A DNA stretch of 64,000 nucleotides, taken from NCBI RefSeq assembly GCF_011927695.1, contig NZ_JAATJE010000001.1, positions 1,302,001 through 1,366,000 on the forward strand, given 5' to 3'. Positions 42,525 to 50,340 of this stretch are shown here, piece by piece. The notes under the pieces were generated by a model. It did not search any database, was not told the DNA's origin, and worked only from the letters and a program-made list of their open reading frames with translations. The DNA is from Sphingomonas jejuensis. GTDB lineage: Bacteria > Pseudomonadota > Alphaproteobacteria > Sphingomonadales > Sphingomonadaceae. Each line of letters starts with the position of its first letter. The first letter of the stretch is position 1. The position numbers and the translations under genes were made by a program.

Positions 42525-42962
42525 CTACCGCGACCCTGCCTCCTCATCCCTCGCGATCGCAGAGGCAGCGAGCGGGACGAACACCGTCACCCGCATCACC
42601 TCGTCGACGGCCGCGTCGATCTTGATTTTGTACAGAGCAGAGGCCGGAGGGAACGGCGTGCCGTCGTCCTGCATCCCCGCCAGGTGCAGCTTCAGCGCCT
42701 CACCCGCGTTCGCGTACGCCTCCGCGTGCGTATCGCCGGCAGAGACGCATCCGGGCAGATCGGGAAAGAACACTCCAAAGCCATCGATGCCGCGCTCGAT
42801 CACCGCCGGGTAGGCAACGGGTGAGAAGCTCTTTTCTGAGGAGGGGAACGCAGCCAGGATCTCCGGCGGGAGCTCGGCCGCTGGGCGCGCCCGCGCTACA
42901 TCCTCGTCAGTCCATTCTGGATTGTCGTCATCGAAGGTGATGGGCGGCTGACCGGTGTTCAC
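42525..42962 (-). CDS. BrnA-like/HicB-like hybrid antitoxin
   Basis: 145 residues. The first ~40 residues read NPEWTDEDVARARPAAELP, the hallmark of BrnA-type antitoxins. From about residue 50 a HicB-like fold follows: YPAVIERGIDGFGVFFPDLPGCVSAGDTHAEAYANAGEALKLHL. HicB partially degraded RNase-H folds normally neutralise HicA. It overlaps the upstream antidote gene by ATGA, but no HicA or BrnT is nearby. It may be a third component of the neighbouring system or an orphan regulator. Confidence 0.65.
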   Translation of the reverse strand: MNTGQPPITFDDDNPEWTDEDVARARPAAELPPEILAAFPSSEKSFSPVAYPAVIERGIDGFGVFFPDLPGCVSAGDTHAEAYANAGEALKLHLAGMQDDGTPFPPASALYKIKIDAAVDEVMRVTVFVPLAASAIARDEEAGSR

Positions 42963-43261
42963 GCCGGCACAGCCTCTTGCTTGTCGATCGCCATCTTCAG
43001 CCCCAGCGCCTTCAGCACCTTGAGAACGGTGTCGAGGGTCGGGTTACCGTCCTCGCTCAGCGCCTTGTGCAGCGTTTGCCGGTGCAGGCCGGTCTTGCGG
43101 GCAAGCTCCGTGATGCCGCCGTTGGCGCGCGCGATCGCCCCCAGCGCGGCGGCGATGTAGCGCGGATCGCCATCGGCAATGGCGTCGCTCAGCAGGTCGG
43201 CCTCGTCTTCGACGTCATGCAGATAGTTGGCCGCATCAAACGGCCGGAACTCGATGGTCAT
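42959..43261 (-). CDS. XRE-family antitoxin (addiction-module antidote)
   Basis: 100 residues. DAANYLHDVEDEADLLSDAIADGDPRYIAAALGAIARANGGITELARKTGLHRQTLHKALSEDGNPTL is the COG3636/HigA-like antidote with a HTH core. It follows the RelE-like gene after 39 bases. It is expected to bind the toxin and repress the promoter at 43590-43627. Confidence 0.85.
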   Translation of the reverse strand: MTIEFRPFDAANYLHDVEDEADLLSDAIADGDPRYIAAALGAIARANGGITELARKTGLHRQTLHKALSEDGNPTLDTVLKVLKALGLKMAIDKQEAVPA

Positions 43262-43300
43262 GGATTATGCTCCACGGAATAGTACGGTTGTTGATCCACT

Positions 43301-43591
43301 CTACTTGCGCAGCTCGGCTGCCATCTCCTTTGCCTTCCGAATGTCGCGGGCCTGCGTGCTCTTGTTGCCGCCGCACAGGATCACCGTGCCGTCCAGCATC
43401 GTGAAATAGACGCGATAGCCCGGCCCCAGGTGAAAGCGCAGCTCGGCAACGTCGTCGCCCAGCGGCTCCGCGTCTCCGAAGTTGCCGGTGGCGGCGATGC
43501 GGGCGATCCGCCGAACGATCGCGCGCCGACCCACCACGTCGCGCAGGCCGTTGAGCCAATCCGTGAACACCGATGTTTCGATCACCTGCAT
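43301..43591 (-). CDS. RelE/HigB-type toxin
   Basis: 96 residues from ATG 43591 (MQVIETSVFTDWLNGLRD). The RelE fold is visible in RRAIVRRIARIAATGNFGDAEPLGDDVAELRFHLGPGYRVYFTML and KSTQARDIRKAKEMAAEL. Such toxins cut mRNA on the ribosome and are blocked by the adjacent antidote. I prefer 43591 over 43627 because the operator overlaps it and the family normally begins there. Confidence 0.85.
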   Translation of the reverse strand: MQVIETSVFTDWLNGLRDVVGRRAIVRRIARIAATGNFGDAEPLGDDVAELRFHLGPGYRVYFTMLDGTVILCGGNKSTQARDIRKAKEMAAELRK

Positions 43592-43627
43592 GGATATTTT
43601 ACTATCCATCCAAGCACGGCATGTCAA
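43590..43627 (-). promoter_or_regulatory. Promoter and operator of the toxin-antitoxin operon
   Basis: On the minus strand a perfect -35 (TTGACA, 43627-43622) is followed after 17 bases by TAGTAA (43604-43599). A perfect 7-bp inverted repeat ATGGATA (43590-43596) / TATCCAT (43603-43609), spacer 6, covers the -10 and the toxin start codon. This fits autorepression by the antidote. Confidence 0.65.
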
Positions 43628-43679
43628 CTAAAACATACAGCCGGGTGATGTCGAAGCAGGCGTTCGTTGCATGCGGCCT

Positions 43680-44324
43680 CTAGGCGAGCACGACCTCCAA
43701 GATAACCGCGGCATGGCGGCGGCTCCCCTTGGGCTCCACGATCTCCTTCACGCTTGCGCGATAGTGGCAGCCTTGATCGATGAGCGCCTCGGTCAGCCAT
43801 CCATCGCGTGGCAGGAAGCCGATCTGCTCGCCTCTGGCGTTGAAGACAGCGACGGCGCGGTCGTCGTGCTCGTTCTCGATGTCGTGAAAGAGCTTTACCG
43901 CCTCCCCGACCTTCGTTCGCCTTATTGCCGGCTGCCGATAAGACTCTCCGACGATGTTCGCGCTGTAGGTACGGGGTGCCTGGCTGCGCGGCGCAACCGC
44001 TGGAGGCATCTGAAAACGGTCGCCTGCGTCACCGGTGACCACACGGAAGGTGATCGTGTGTATCCCCTGCGCGTTCGCGAACGGCTGGATGCAATTGACG
44101 CTAGCGTGGAGGATGCGGCGGCCGTTCGCGAGGTCTCGTGCGATCCAATGCCGGTTGGTCAGGTAACCGAGCGGCTTGCCGCTTTTGCCAGAAGCGACAT
44201 ATCCGCCCCGCCCCTTTGGATCAGGCGAGAGAGTGATCGGCTCACTCAACGTCGCCTCCCTGATCCCGGGTTGGCAATCCCGCTCACCCGCCAGCCGCAA
44301 GGTTTCTTCGCGAACAGCCATCAA
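43680..44324 (-). CDS. HIRAN-domain protein
   Basis: 214 residues. The C-terminal half has YSANIVGESYRQPAIRR, NEHDDRAVAVFNARGEQIGFLPRD, which is a HIRAN domain. HIRAN modules bind 3' single-stranded DNA ends at damaged or stalled forks and are best known in HLTF-type helicases and some bacterial stand-alone proteins. Its N-terminal 110 residues are not recognised. It overlaps the repressor gene by 4 bases, so it is expressed in the lysogen. It could be a repair, exclusion or defence moron. Confidence 0.75.
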   Translation of the reverse strand: MMAVREETLRLAGERDCQPGIREATLSEPITLSPDPKGRGGYVASGKSGKPLGYLTNRHWIARDLANGRRILHASVNCIQPFANAQGIHTITFRVVTGDAGDRFQMPPAVAPRSQAPRTYSANIVGESYRQPAIRRTKVGEAVKLFHDIENEHDDRAVAVFNARGEQIGFLPRDGWLTEALIDQGCHYRASVKEIVEPKGSRRHAAVILEVVLA

Positions 44325-44701
44325 TCCGGCCTGTACGACAGCGCCGGGGCGTTGACGCTGCCGGCGGGTCCTTGCCCGGCCATCGACATGGCGATGGTGA
44401 AAAGAGCAGCCTTCTGTGCACCACCGAGCGCACGGTAGCAGTCGAGCAGTTCGCGCTCCTCCCGGCTCAGTTCTGGCTCGGGCGGCGCGTCCTCAAGGGG
44501 ATCATCCGTCTCACCGCTTAGGTAAGCAGGCGTCGTTCCGAGCTCGCGCGCAACGGCGTGCAGCTTGGTCGAACCCTTCTTGCTGCGATGGATGAGGTTG
44601 AAAATTGTCGGCTGGCTGACACCCACGCGTCGGGCCAGCTCGGCTTGGCTCAACCCAGCTGCTGCCAACCGTTCCTGAACACGCTGACCAATAAGCGTCA
44701 T
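44321..44701 (-). CDS. CI-like XRE repressor without peptidase domain
   Basis: 126 residues. A standard HTH core RLAAAGLSQAELARRVGVSQPTIFNLIHRSKKGS occupies the first half, then acidic linker DDPLEDAPPEPELSREEREL and a short helical end. There is no S24 autocleavage domain, so SOS induction by self-cleavage is not expected. It is divergent from the Cro/YdaS-like gene across a 95-base operator region. Confidence 0.8.
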   Translation of the reverse strand: MTLIGQRVQERLAAAGLSQAELARRVGVSQPTIFNLIHRSKKGSTKLHAVARELGTTPAYLSGETDDPLEDAPPEPELSREERELLDCYRALGGAQKAALFTIAMSMAGQGPAGSVNAPALSYRPD

Positions 44702-44724
44702 CCACGATGAATGATAAATCTAGC

Positions 44725-44764
44725 TATTGCACGCTATGATTATCCTGATAAGTTCGGTGCAATA
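44725..44764. promoter_or_regulatory. Divergent operator region with inverted repeats
   Basis: TATTGCAC (44725-44732) and GTGCAATA (44757-44764) are perfect 8-bp inverted arms 24 bases apart. Centred between them TTATC-CT-GATAA (44740-44751) is a second dyad. The stretch is AT-rich in a GC-rich window and separates cI from cro, so these are the likely repressor sites. Individual -10/-35 boxes are not clear enough to assign. Confidence 0.65.
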
Positions 44765-44796
44765 TCTGTTTCTATCGTCCCGAATCGAGGCTCCTT

Positions 44797-45072
44797 GTGT
44801 CGATTGACAGCCACAAACCGAGGGAAGCGCTGGATGCTGCCATCAGCGAGCTTGGTTCGCAGGCAGCAATGGCCCGCCTCGTCGGCGTGTCGCAGCCCTC
44901 TGTTTGGGGGTGGGTGCATCGACTCGGCAAATTGCCCGCTGAGCACGTCCTTAAGGTCGAAGAGGCGACTGGCATTTCGCGCCACGTCCTGCGCCCGGAC
45001 ATTTACCCGCAAGACACTAAAGCCGCTCCTGACCCGACGAACGCCGACCGCTACAACGGGGTGCGGGCGTGA
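44797..45072 (+). CDS. Cro/YdaS-like HTH protein
   Basis: 91 residues from GTG 44797 with GAGG upstream. AISELGSQAAMARLVGVSQPSVWGWVHRLGKLPAEHVLKVEEATGISRHVLRPDIYP is the YdaS/Cro pattern. It starts the rightward early operon and overlaps the next gene by GTGA. It likely represses cI and switches to lytic growth. Confidence 0.85.
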   Translation: MSIDSHKPREALDAAISELGSQAAMARLVGVSQPSVWGWVHRLGKLPAEHVLKVEEATGISRHVLRPDIYPQDTKAAPDPTNADRYNGVRA

Positions 45073-45413
45073 AGCGTGTGCCAATCCGCATCGTCGGCAC
45101 CGCCGGCACGAGTGAGCAGGTCGCTGACGGCGCGCCGTTCCTGATCAACGTGCCAAACCTTGGCGATTGCATTGCCATGCATGCCGAGATGAGCAGCGTG
45201 ATCGATCAGCGCACCGCAGCCGGTGACAGCTCTGTCGGTATCCAGCTCTCACGGGGCGGTGTCGCTGGCATGAACGGCCTCTGCATCTACGCACTCATGA
45301 CCCCTGACGAGGCCGACGGCTTCGCGGCGAAGCTCATGGAGATCGCCACCCAGGTGCGTGATGCGGCACGCGATCAGGCCGACGCGGCCCTGCGGAAGGC
45401 GGCAGGCAAGTGA
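45069..45413 (+). CDS. Early phage hypothetical protein, 114 residues
   Basis: GTG start; MKRVPIRIVGTAGTSEQVADGAPFLINVPNLGDCIAMHA then a helical end (AAKLMEIATQVRDAARDQADAAL). Coupled by GTGA overlaps on both sides. No family recognised. Confidence 0.55.
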   Translation: MKRVPIRIVGTAGTSEQVADGAPFLINVPNLGDCIAMHAEMSSVIDQRTAAGDSSVGIQLSRGGVAGMNGLCIYALMTPDEADGFAAKLMEIATQVRDAARDQADAALRKAAGK

Positions 45414-45808
45414 GCTCGTCCGCGCCCACCGACCTGGCGCCGGTGCTCCTGTCGTTTCGCACCATGATCAGCCGTGTGCTGTTCGGGCACCCGGCTGATC
45501 AGGATCAACCGGAGGTCAGCCTCCGCCTGCGCTGCCTCGAACTGGCGATCGCCGCCAAAGGCGACGATCGCTCGATCGAGGATCGGGCGGCAGCTTTCGA
45601 GAGCTACGTTCTGGGATATCGCCAGACGGCGAGCACGGCAACGCCCAACCCGCCCCTCGGGCGGGTTCCAGCCTCAGAGGTTGATGCTGCCCATGGGCGT
45701 GTTTCAACAATCCTTTTGGCGACCTCTGGAGCCGACCGATCAGCGCATGCCTGGAGTGAGGTCAACGCTGGTGGTCACCCCGCCGACGAGGTCAGCTCTC
45801 GTGGCTAG
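45410..45808 (+). CDS. Early phage hypothetical protein, 132 residues
   Basis: SSSAPTDLAPVLLSFRTMISRVLFGHPADQDQPEVSLRLRCLELAIAAKGDDRSIED with a disordered C-terminus. Coupled by GTGA to the previous gene. It overlaps the minus-strand gene tail-to-tail by 17 bases. Unknown function. Confidence 0.5.
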   Translation: MSSSAPTDLAPVLLSFRTMISRVLFGHPADQDQPEVSLRLRCLELAIAAKGDDRSIEDRAAAFESYVLGYRQTASTATPNPPLGRVPASEVDAAHGRVSTILLATSGADRSAHAWSEVNAGGHPADEVSSRG

Positions 45809-46034
45809 CGGCTTTCAACTTGATGCCGTGATCAATCGCCGAGTTGTACTCGGACGCCGCCTCATCGAGCTGATCAGCATACTGCGGGAAGCGGCCCTTC
45901 GCCGCATTGGTCGCCTCTCGGATCAGGCCGCGGATGTTCTCAGGGTCCGAGCGTCCGTGCTGAACCATCCTGATCAGGTTCACCGCCGAATAGTAGTAAT
46001 GGAAGAGCCCGCGCGCAGTGGCTTCTTCGGTCAT
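45792..46034 (-). CDS. Small minus-strand protein, 80 residues
   Basis: MTEEATARGLFHYYYSAVNLIRMVQHG then helical ENIRGLIREATNAAKGRFPQ. It reads against the early operon and may be a lysogeny-expressed or antisense gene. The composition looks protein-like (aromatic and charged residues in balance). No family recognised. Confidence 0.5.
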   Translation of the reverse strand: MTEEATARGLFHYYYSAVNLIRMVQHGRSDPENIRGLIREATNAAKGRFPQYADQLDEAASEYNSAIDHGIKLKAASHES

Positions 46035-46117
46035 AACAATCGCCCTTCGATGGTGGTTTGCACGTCCATCGTAGCCGAGCCGGGGGCGGCGTCCAGCCGC
46101 CTCCGGGGAGGGCAGGC

Positions 46118-46222
46118 ATGAAGCGCCAGCTCCACCGCATCGATCATTTCGGGCGCCGCGTTCGCGCGCCCTGGTGGGCGCGGATCCTCCACGCCCTCGG
46201 CATCATCAAGGCCAGCCGGTGA
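46118..46222 (+). CDS. Tiny basic protein, 34 residues
   Basis: ATG 46118 preceded by GGGGAGGG. The peptide is MKRQLHRIDHFGRRVRAPW followed by WARILHALGIIKASR, basic with a hydrophobic tail. Good ribosome site supports translation, but the size leaves some doubt. Confidence 0.4.
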   Translation: MKRQLHRIDHFGRRVRAPWWARILHALGIIKASR

Positions 46223-46329
46223 CGCGCGCCCCGCCGTAACGCGCGGCCACCCGCGTCTCTCTTCCACCGCCCTCCCCGGCTCGCCATCACCTGATCGGCG
46301 AGGCGGGAAACTGCTGCCCGGAGCCTGTC

Positions 46330-46722
46330 ATGGTCCCATCACCCGGCACCTACCTGCAACGCCGCCGCGAGGCCGCGTCGATGACGCTCGCCGACGTCGC
46401 CCAGCGCCTGTCCACGGTGCCGCGGATGGAGGAGCACGCCCGCGTCGAGTGGATCGCCCTGGTCGAGCTGGATGCCGTGCCGGCGGGCTTCTCCACGATC
46501 GCCGCGCTCCGCTCCGCCTTCCCTTTCGACATGACCGTGCTCGCGCAGCTCGACCTGATCCGCATGGGCGCCGATCTGCCGCCCCCGCGCCTCTGCCGCA
46601 CCTGCGCCTGCAGCGAGTATGATCCCTGCCACGACCGGCTTGGCGCGACCTGCTCCTGGGTTGAGGACGATCTCTGCTCGGCCTGCAGCCACGCCGCGCT
46701 GCTCGCCTCGGTGGCGGCATGA
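46330..46722 (+). CDS. HTH plus cysteine-cluster protein
   Basis: 130 residues. The N-terminus (YLQRRREAASMTLADVAQRL) is XRE-like and a second half carries CRTCACSEYDPCHD, then CSWVEDDLCSACS, a multi-cysteine zinc or iron-sulfur type cluster. It overlaps the next gene by ATGA. Possibly an early transcription factor. Confidence 0.55.
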   Translation: MVPSPGTYLQRRREAASMTLADVAQRLSTVPRMEEHARVEWIALVELDAVPAGFSTIAALRSAFPFDMTVLAQLDLIRMGADLPPPRLCRTCACSEYDPCHDRLGATCSWVEDDLCSACSHAALLASVAA

Positions 46723-46862
46723 CCGTGCTGCTCGCCCTCTTCCGCGCGCTGCTCGGCCCGCGCCTCCCCCGCCAGGCCGCCGGCGATCGCTGCCCGATCT
46801 GCGACGTGGCGGCATCGATCAACGGCGACACCTGCGCCCGCTGCGACGCGGTCGTCTGGTGA
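46719..46862 (+). CDS. Zinc-ribbon mini-protein, 47 residues
   Basis: MTVLLALFRALLGPRLPRQ then CPICD and CARCD: a CxxC pair of pairs, following an amphipathic start. ATG 46719 overlaps the upstream stop and the stop overlaps the next ATG. Unknown function. Confidence 0.5.
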   Translation: MTVLLALFRALLGPRLPRQAAGDRCPICDVAASINGDTCARCDAVVW

Positions 46863-47050
46863 TGGTCCGGGTGCCCGATCGCGCCGACGCCGCCGCACGC
46901 GCCGCGCGCTGCTTCGCGATTGCGCGCTCGGCCGCCGGCGATCGGCACGGCGCCGTCGCGCGCGGCGAGGCGATCGTCCGCGCCGCCGGCCTCGACCTCG
47001 ACGACTTCGACGTGCCCGGGCGCTGGCGCCCGATTCGGGGCCGCGCGTGA
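46862..47050 (+). CDS. Small early protein, 62 residues
   Basis: MVRVPDRADAAARAARCFA then a second half LDLDDFDVPGRWRPIRGRA. Start shares one base with the upstream stop and the end overlaps the next start by GTGA. No family. Confidence 0.5.
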   Translation: MVRVPDRADAAARAARCFAIARSAAGDRHGAVARGEAIVRAAGLDLDDFDVPGRWRPIRGRA

Positions 47051-47430
47051 CCGCCCGCCGCGTCACCGAAACGAAGCGCGAGGTCAGCGCCGGCTGCCTC
47101 GACTGCGGCCGCCCCGGCGCGCTCTGGTCCGGCGGCAACGCGCAGGCGGTCGCCGCGCGCCACCATGACGCGACCGGACATCGCACCTGGGTCAACGCCT
47201 ACATGGCGATTCGCTACGGCGCCGCGCCAGACACCAGCGACCAGCATGACATCGAGGACGCGATCGCCGCGTCCAGCTCGGGGGGCGAGCCGGAAGGCGC
47301 CCCCCTCACCGTTTCCGACGCGCCTGCGGTTCCAGCCGCCGGCGTGAGCGCACCCACAGGCCGCTCGGTCGAGACATCAGGGCAGATGCCCGGTGGCGCT
47401 CGCGGCCGCAAGCCGGAGATGACCACATGA
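47047..47430 (+). CDS. Zinc-finger-like early protein, 127 residues
   Basis: GTG start. The first half resembles a C2H2-like finger (GCLDCGRPGALWSGG, then HHDATGH). The second half is disordered and Pro/Ala/Gly-rich. It overlaps the next gene by ATGA. Confidence 0.5.
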   Translation: MTARRVTETKREVSAGCLDCGRPGALWSGGNAQAVAARHHDATGHRTWVNAYMAIRYGAAPDTSDQHDIEDAIAASSSGGEPEGAPLTVSDAPAVPAAGVSAPTGRSVETSGQMPGGARGRKPEMTT

Positions 47431-47600
47431 CGCTTTCGAACTGGACCGCACGCCCGTCGGGCAACTCCCTCACCATCACCGGGCGCGACAGCACCGGGGT
47501 CGCCACCCGGATCACCGGCGTCGAGCAGGTCTGGCCGCAGGGCAGCCACCTGCAGGCGCGGGACGGCCGGGGCACAATCCATCAACTGGTGATGGCATGA
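47427..47600 (+). CDS. Small beta-type early protein, 57 residues
   Basis: MTLSNWTARPSGNSLTITG then GVATRITGVEQVWPQGS; a short beta-rich domain. Coupled by ATGA to the ParB-like gene downstream. Function unknown. Confidence 0.5.
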   Translation: MTLSNWTARPSGNSLTITGRDSTGVATRITGVEQVWPQGSHLQARDGRGTIHQLVMA

Positions 47601-49507
47601 CCCGCGCCGCCACGCTGCCGATCGCGCAGATCGAGGTCTCACCCTTCAACGTCCGCACCAACGAGGTCGACGCCAACGACGTCGCCGGCCTGGAGGCTTC
47701 GATCCTGGAGAACGGGCTGCTCGAGCCGATCATCGTCCACCCGATGGACGGCGACCCGGTGGACGGCCACCGGTTTGGCGCGCTCGCCGGCGGCCGTCGC
47801 ACGCGGAGCATCCGCAACCTGGTCGAGCGGGGCGCCCTCCCCGCCGACTGGCCGGTGCCGGTGATCGTGCACGAGGATCTCGAGCCGGCGCAGCTTCTCG
47901 AGCTCAGCCTGTCGGAGAACATGCTTCGCCGCGATCTGCGCGATTACGAGGTCTTCGCCGCGGTCGCCGCGATGCACCGCCAGGGCGAGCCGCCCGAGCA
48001 GATCGCGCGCGCGCTCGGCCAGCGACAGCAGTGGGTCGACCAGGCGCTCCGCCTCGGCAACCTCGCGGCCGACGTCTTCCTCGCCTTCGAGGCCGGGAAG
48101 ATTGACCTGGAGCAGGCGCGCGCGTTCGGCGCCACCGCCGATCTTGACCTGCAGGCGCAGGCCTGGGCGGCGCTCGGCAGCGGTCCGCCGCATGCCCGCA
48201 CCCCGGCGGCGATCCGCGCCTGGTACCGGATCGAGGACCGGGAAGCGGAGAAGCTGCTGCGCTTCGTCGGGCCCGACGCCTACGCCGCCGCCGGCGGCTG
48301 GTACGAGCACGATCTGTTCGACACTGGCGCCGACGGTCGCGGTCGCGTGTCGGACGATCCGCTGCTCCGCCAGCTCGCCGACGCGAAGGTCGCCTCGCTT
48401 CGCGCCAGCATCCGCGAGCGGACCGGGCGCGAGGAGCTGCGGTTCCAGCCGAGCCCGCCCAGCGGCGTCTACGGCGGGCCGGAGTGGGCGCTGCACATCA
48501 CCCCGACTGAGGAAGGCGACCGGGTGGTTCTGCCAGACGGCGACATCGTGGCGACGATCGCCATCGATGACGCCGGCGAGGCCGAGGTCAGCTATTGGTG
48601 GGCGAGCCGTCGCGCCATGGACGGCGACAAGCCGAGGACGGCGCGACGCGAGCGCGTCGCGGCAGGCTCGGCGATCGGCCAGCAATATGACGGCAGCCGC
48701 CAGAAGGCGGATGCTGCCATCAAGGAGGAAGCCGGCCTCACCCAGGAGGGCACGGCGACCATGCGGTCGCTCCGCCGGATGATCCTGCGCGCGGCGATCG
48801 TCCAGAAGGCGCACGAAGGCAGCACCCTCGGTCGTGATTATCTGGTCTGGGCCCAGCTCCGCATGCTGCTCTCCACGTCGGGCAAGTACGGCCACGCCGA
48901 AGGCCCGGCCGAGGTCGGCATGCGCGCGCTGCACAGCCCCGATCCGGATGCGCCTGGCGCGCTGCCGCTGATCCGCGACAGCGAGGCCGGCAAGACCTGG
49001 TCGAAGGCCATGGAGACGCTGTCCAAGCAGGGCTTTCTGACCGATTCGGATCTCGGCCGCGCCTTCATCGCCTATCGTCGCGCGACGCCGGCGATCCAGG
49101 AGCTCGCGGCCGCGGTGGTCGCCGCGATCGCGCTCGAGCGGTCCCTCGACGCCGACGGCTACCGCGTGCCCGTCCATGACGTCGTCGGCGCCCAAGCCGG
49201 CCTCGCCACGCAGCAAGGCATCCGCCACTGGTGGACGCCGACCGGTCCGTTCCTCAACCTGCTGCCCACCGCCGAACGCGCGGCGATCGCCGAGCCCTTC
49301 GTCGAGCGGGTGACCTTCGCCAGCTACGGGCGGCTGAAGTCCGACGAGCTGACACCGGCGGTGCTCCGCGTCGTTACCGGTGGCGCGTCCGAGACCCGCA
49401 AGATGCAACAGCTTGCGGCCGCGCAGTGGGTGCACCCGCTGCTCTCCTTCCAGCCGGACCCAGGCGTCGGCCGCCTGCCCGTTCAGCAACTGGAGGCAGC
49501 GGAGTGA
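47597..49507 (+). CDS. ParB/RepB-like protein
   Basis: 636 residues. The N-terminal ParB/sulfiredoxin domain is clear: LPIAQIEVSPFNVRTNEVDANDVAGLEASILENGLLEPIIV, then AGGRRTRS (65-71) and ENMLRRDL (107-114). HTH helices follow (EQIARALGQRQQWVDQALRLG). The C-terminal 400 residues are unusual for ParB, which is normally about half this length. Family members bind centromere-like DNA and clamp it. In a prophage without a ParA partner it may control replication or transcription. Confidence 0.8.
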   Translation: MTRAATLPIAQIEVSPFNVRTNEVDANDVAGLEASILENGLLEPIIVHPMDGDPVDGHRFGALAGGRRTRSIRNLVERGALPADWPVPVIVHEDLEPAQLLELSLSENMLRRDLRDYEVFAAVAAMHRQGEPPEQIARALGQRQQWVDQALRLGNLAADVFLAFEAGKIDLEQARAFGATADLDLQAQAWAALGSGPPHARTPAAIRAWYRIEDREAEKLLRFVGPDAYAAAGGWYEHDLFDTGADGRGRVSDDPLLRQLADAKVASLRASIRERTGREELRFQPSPPSGVYGGPEWALHITPTEEGDRVVLPDGDIVATIAIDDAGEAEVSYWWASRRAMDGDKPRTARRERVAAGSAIGQQYDGSRQKADAAIKEEAGLTQEGTATMRSLRRMILRAAIVQKAHEGSTLGRDYLVWAQLRMLLSTSGKYGHAEGPAEVGMRALHSPDPDAPGALPLIRDSEAGKTWSKAMETLSKQGFLTDSDLGRAFIAYRRATPAIQELAAAVVAAIALERSLDADGYRVPVHDVVGAQAGLATQQGIRHWWTPTGPFLNLLPTAERAAIAEPFVERVTFASYGRLKSDELTPAVLRVVTGGASETRKMQQLAAAQWVHPLLSFQPDPGVGRLPVQQLEAAE

Positions 49508-50340
49508 GCGCCGTCCTGCAGTTCAGCCCAATCAAGGGCGCACCGCCGACGATCGAGTGGCTGTCGACAGACGCTCTCCGGATCGATGAAAGCTACCAGC
49601 GGTCGATTGCGGGTCGGGACAGCCAGGCGATCATCCGCACCATCGCGGCCGGCTGGGATTGGCGGTTGTGCACGCCTCTCGCCGTCTCGCGCCGCCGCCC
49701 GCTCGCTGACGAGCACGTCGCGTCGCATTTCGTCATCGATGGCCAGCATCGGCTCGAGGCCGCGAAGCTGCGCGGCGACATCATGCACCTGCCGTGCATC
49801 GTCAACAGCTTTGCCGACGCCGCGGAGGAGGCCAGCCTCTTCGTCGACGTGAACATGCGCAGGCGCCGCGTCACCCCTCTCGACACCTTTCGCGCCGCCA
49901 TGATCGCGGGTGACGCCCTCGCCCTGGAAGCGGCCGCGCTGATCGACGGCGCCGGGCTGTCCCTGCCTCGGGTCAGCAGTCCAAGCGGCTGGGCACCCAA
50001 CGAGCTGGGCCAGGTCGGGACGGTGATGAAGGGGTTGAGGAGGAACGGCCGCGACATCACGGCGGCCGCCCTGGCGCACGTCGCTGAAGCCTTCCCGGAC
50101 GAAAAGCTCGAGCAGGCGGGCCGGATCCTGGACGGCCTTTTCATGATCTACGCCGATCCACCGGCAGGGTTCGATTCCGACCGCCTCTTTCAGACGCTGC
50201 TCCGCTTCGACCAGCAGCAATGGGCGGCGCTGGCCATGAACCGCATCGCGGCAACCTCGGACGGTTGGCCGATGGCGATGCGGATGGTGATCGTCGATGC
50301 GATGGCGAACGAGCCGGCGCTGCAGGAAGCCGCGGCGTGA
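49504..50340 (+). CDS. Second ParB/Srx-domain protein (DUF6551-like)
   Basis: 278 residues from GTG 49504 (GTGA overlap). STDALRIDESYQRSIAGRDSQAIIRTIAAGWDWRLCTPLAVSRR and VIDGQHRLEAAKLRGDIMHLPC (residues 77-98) are the ParB-N/Srx core with the conserved DGQHR. It lacks the long C-terminal part of its neighbour. Some members are nucleases. Its partner is likely the 636-residue ParB-like protein or the ATPase downstream. Confidence 0.75.
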   Translation: MSAVLQFSPIKGAPPTIEWLSTDALRIDESYQRSIAGRDSQAIIRTIAAGWDWRLCTPLAVSRRRPLADEHVASHFVIDGQHRLEAAKLRGDIMHLPCIVNSFADAAEEASLFVDVNMRRRRVTPLDTFRAAMIAGDALALEAAALIDGAGLSLPRVSSPSGWAPNELGQVGTVMKGLRRNGRDITAAALAHVAEAFPDEKLEQAGRILDGLFMIYADPPAGFDSDRLFQTLLRFDQQQWAALAMNRIAATSDGWPMAMRMVIVDAMANEPALQEAAA

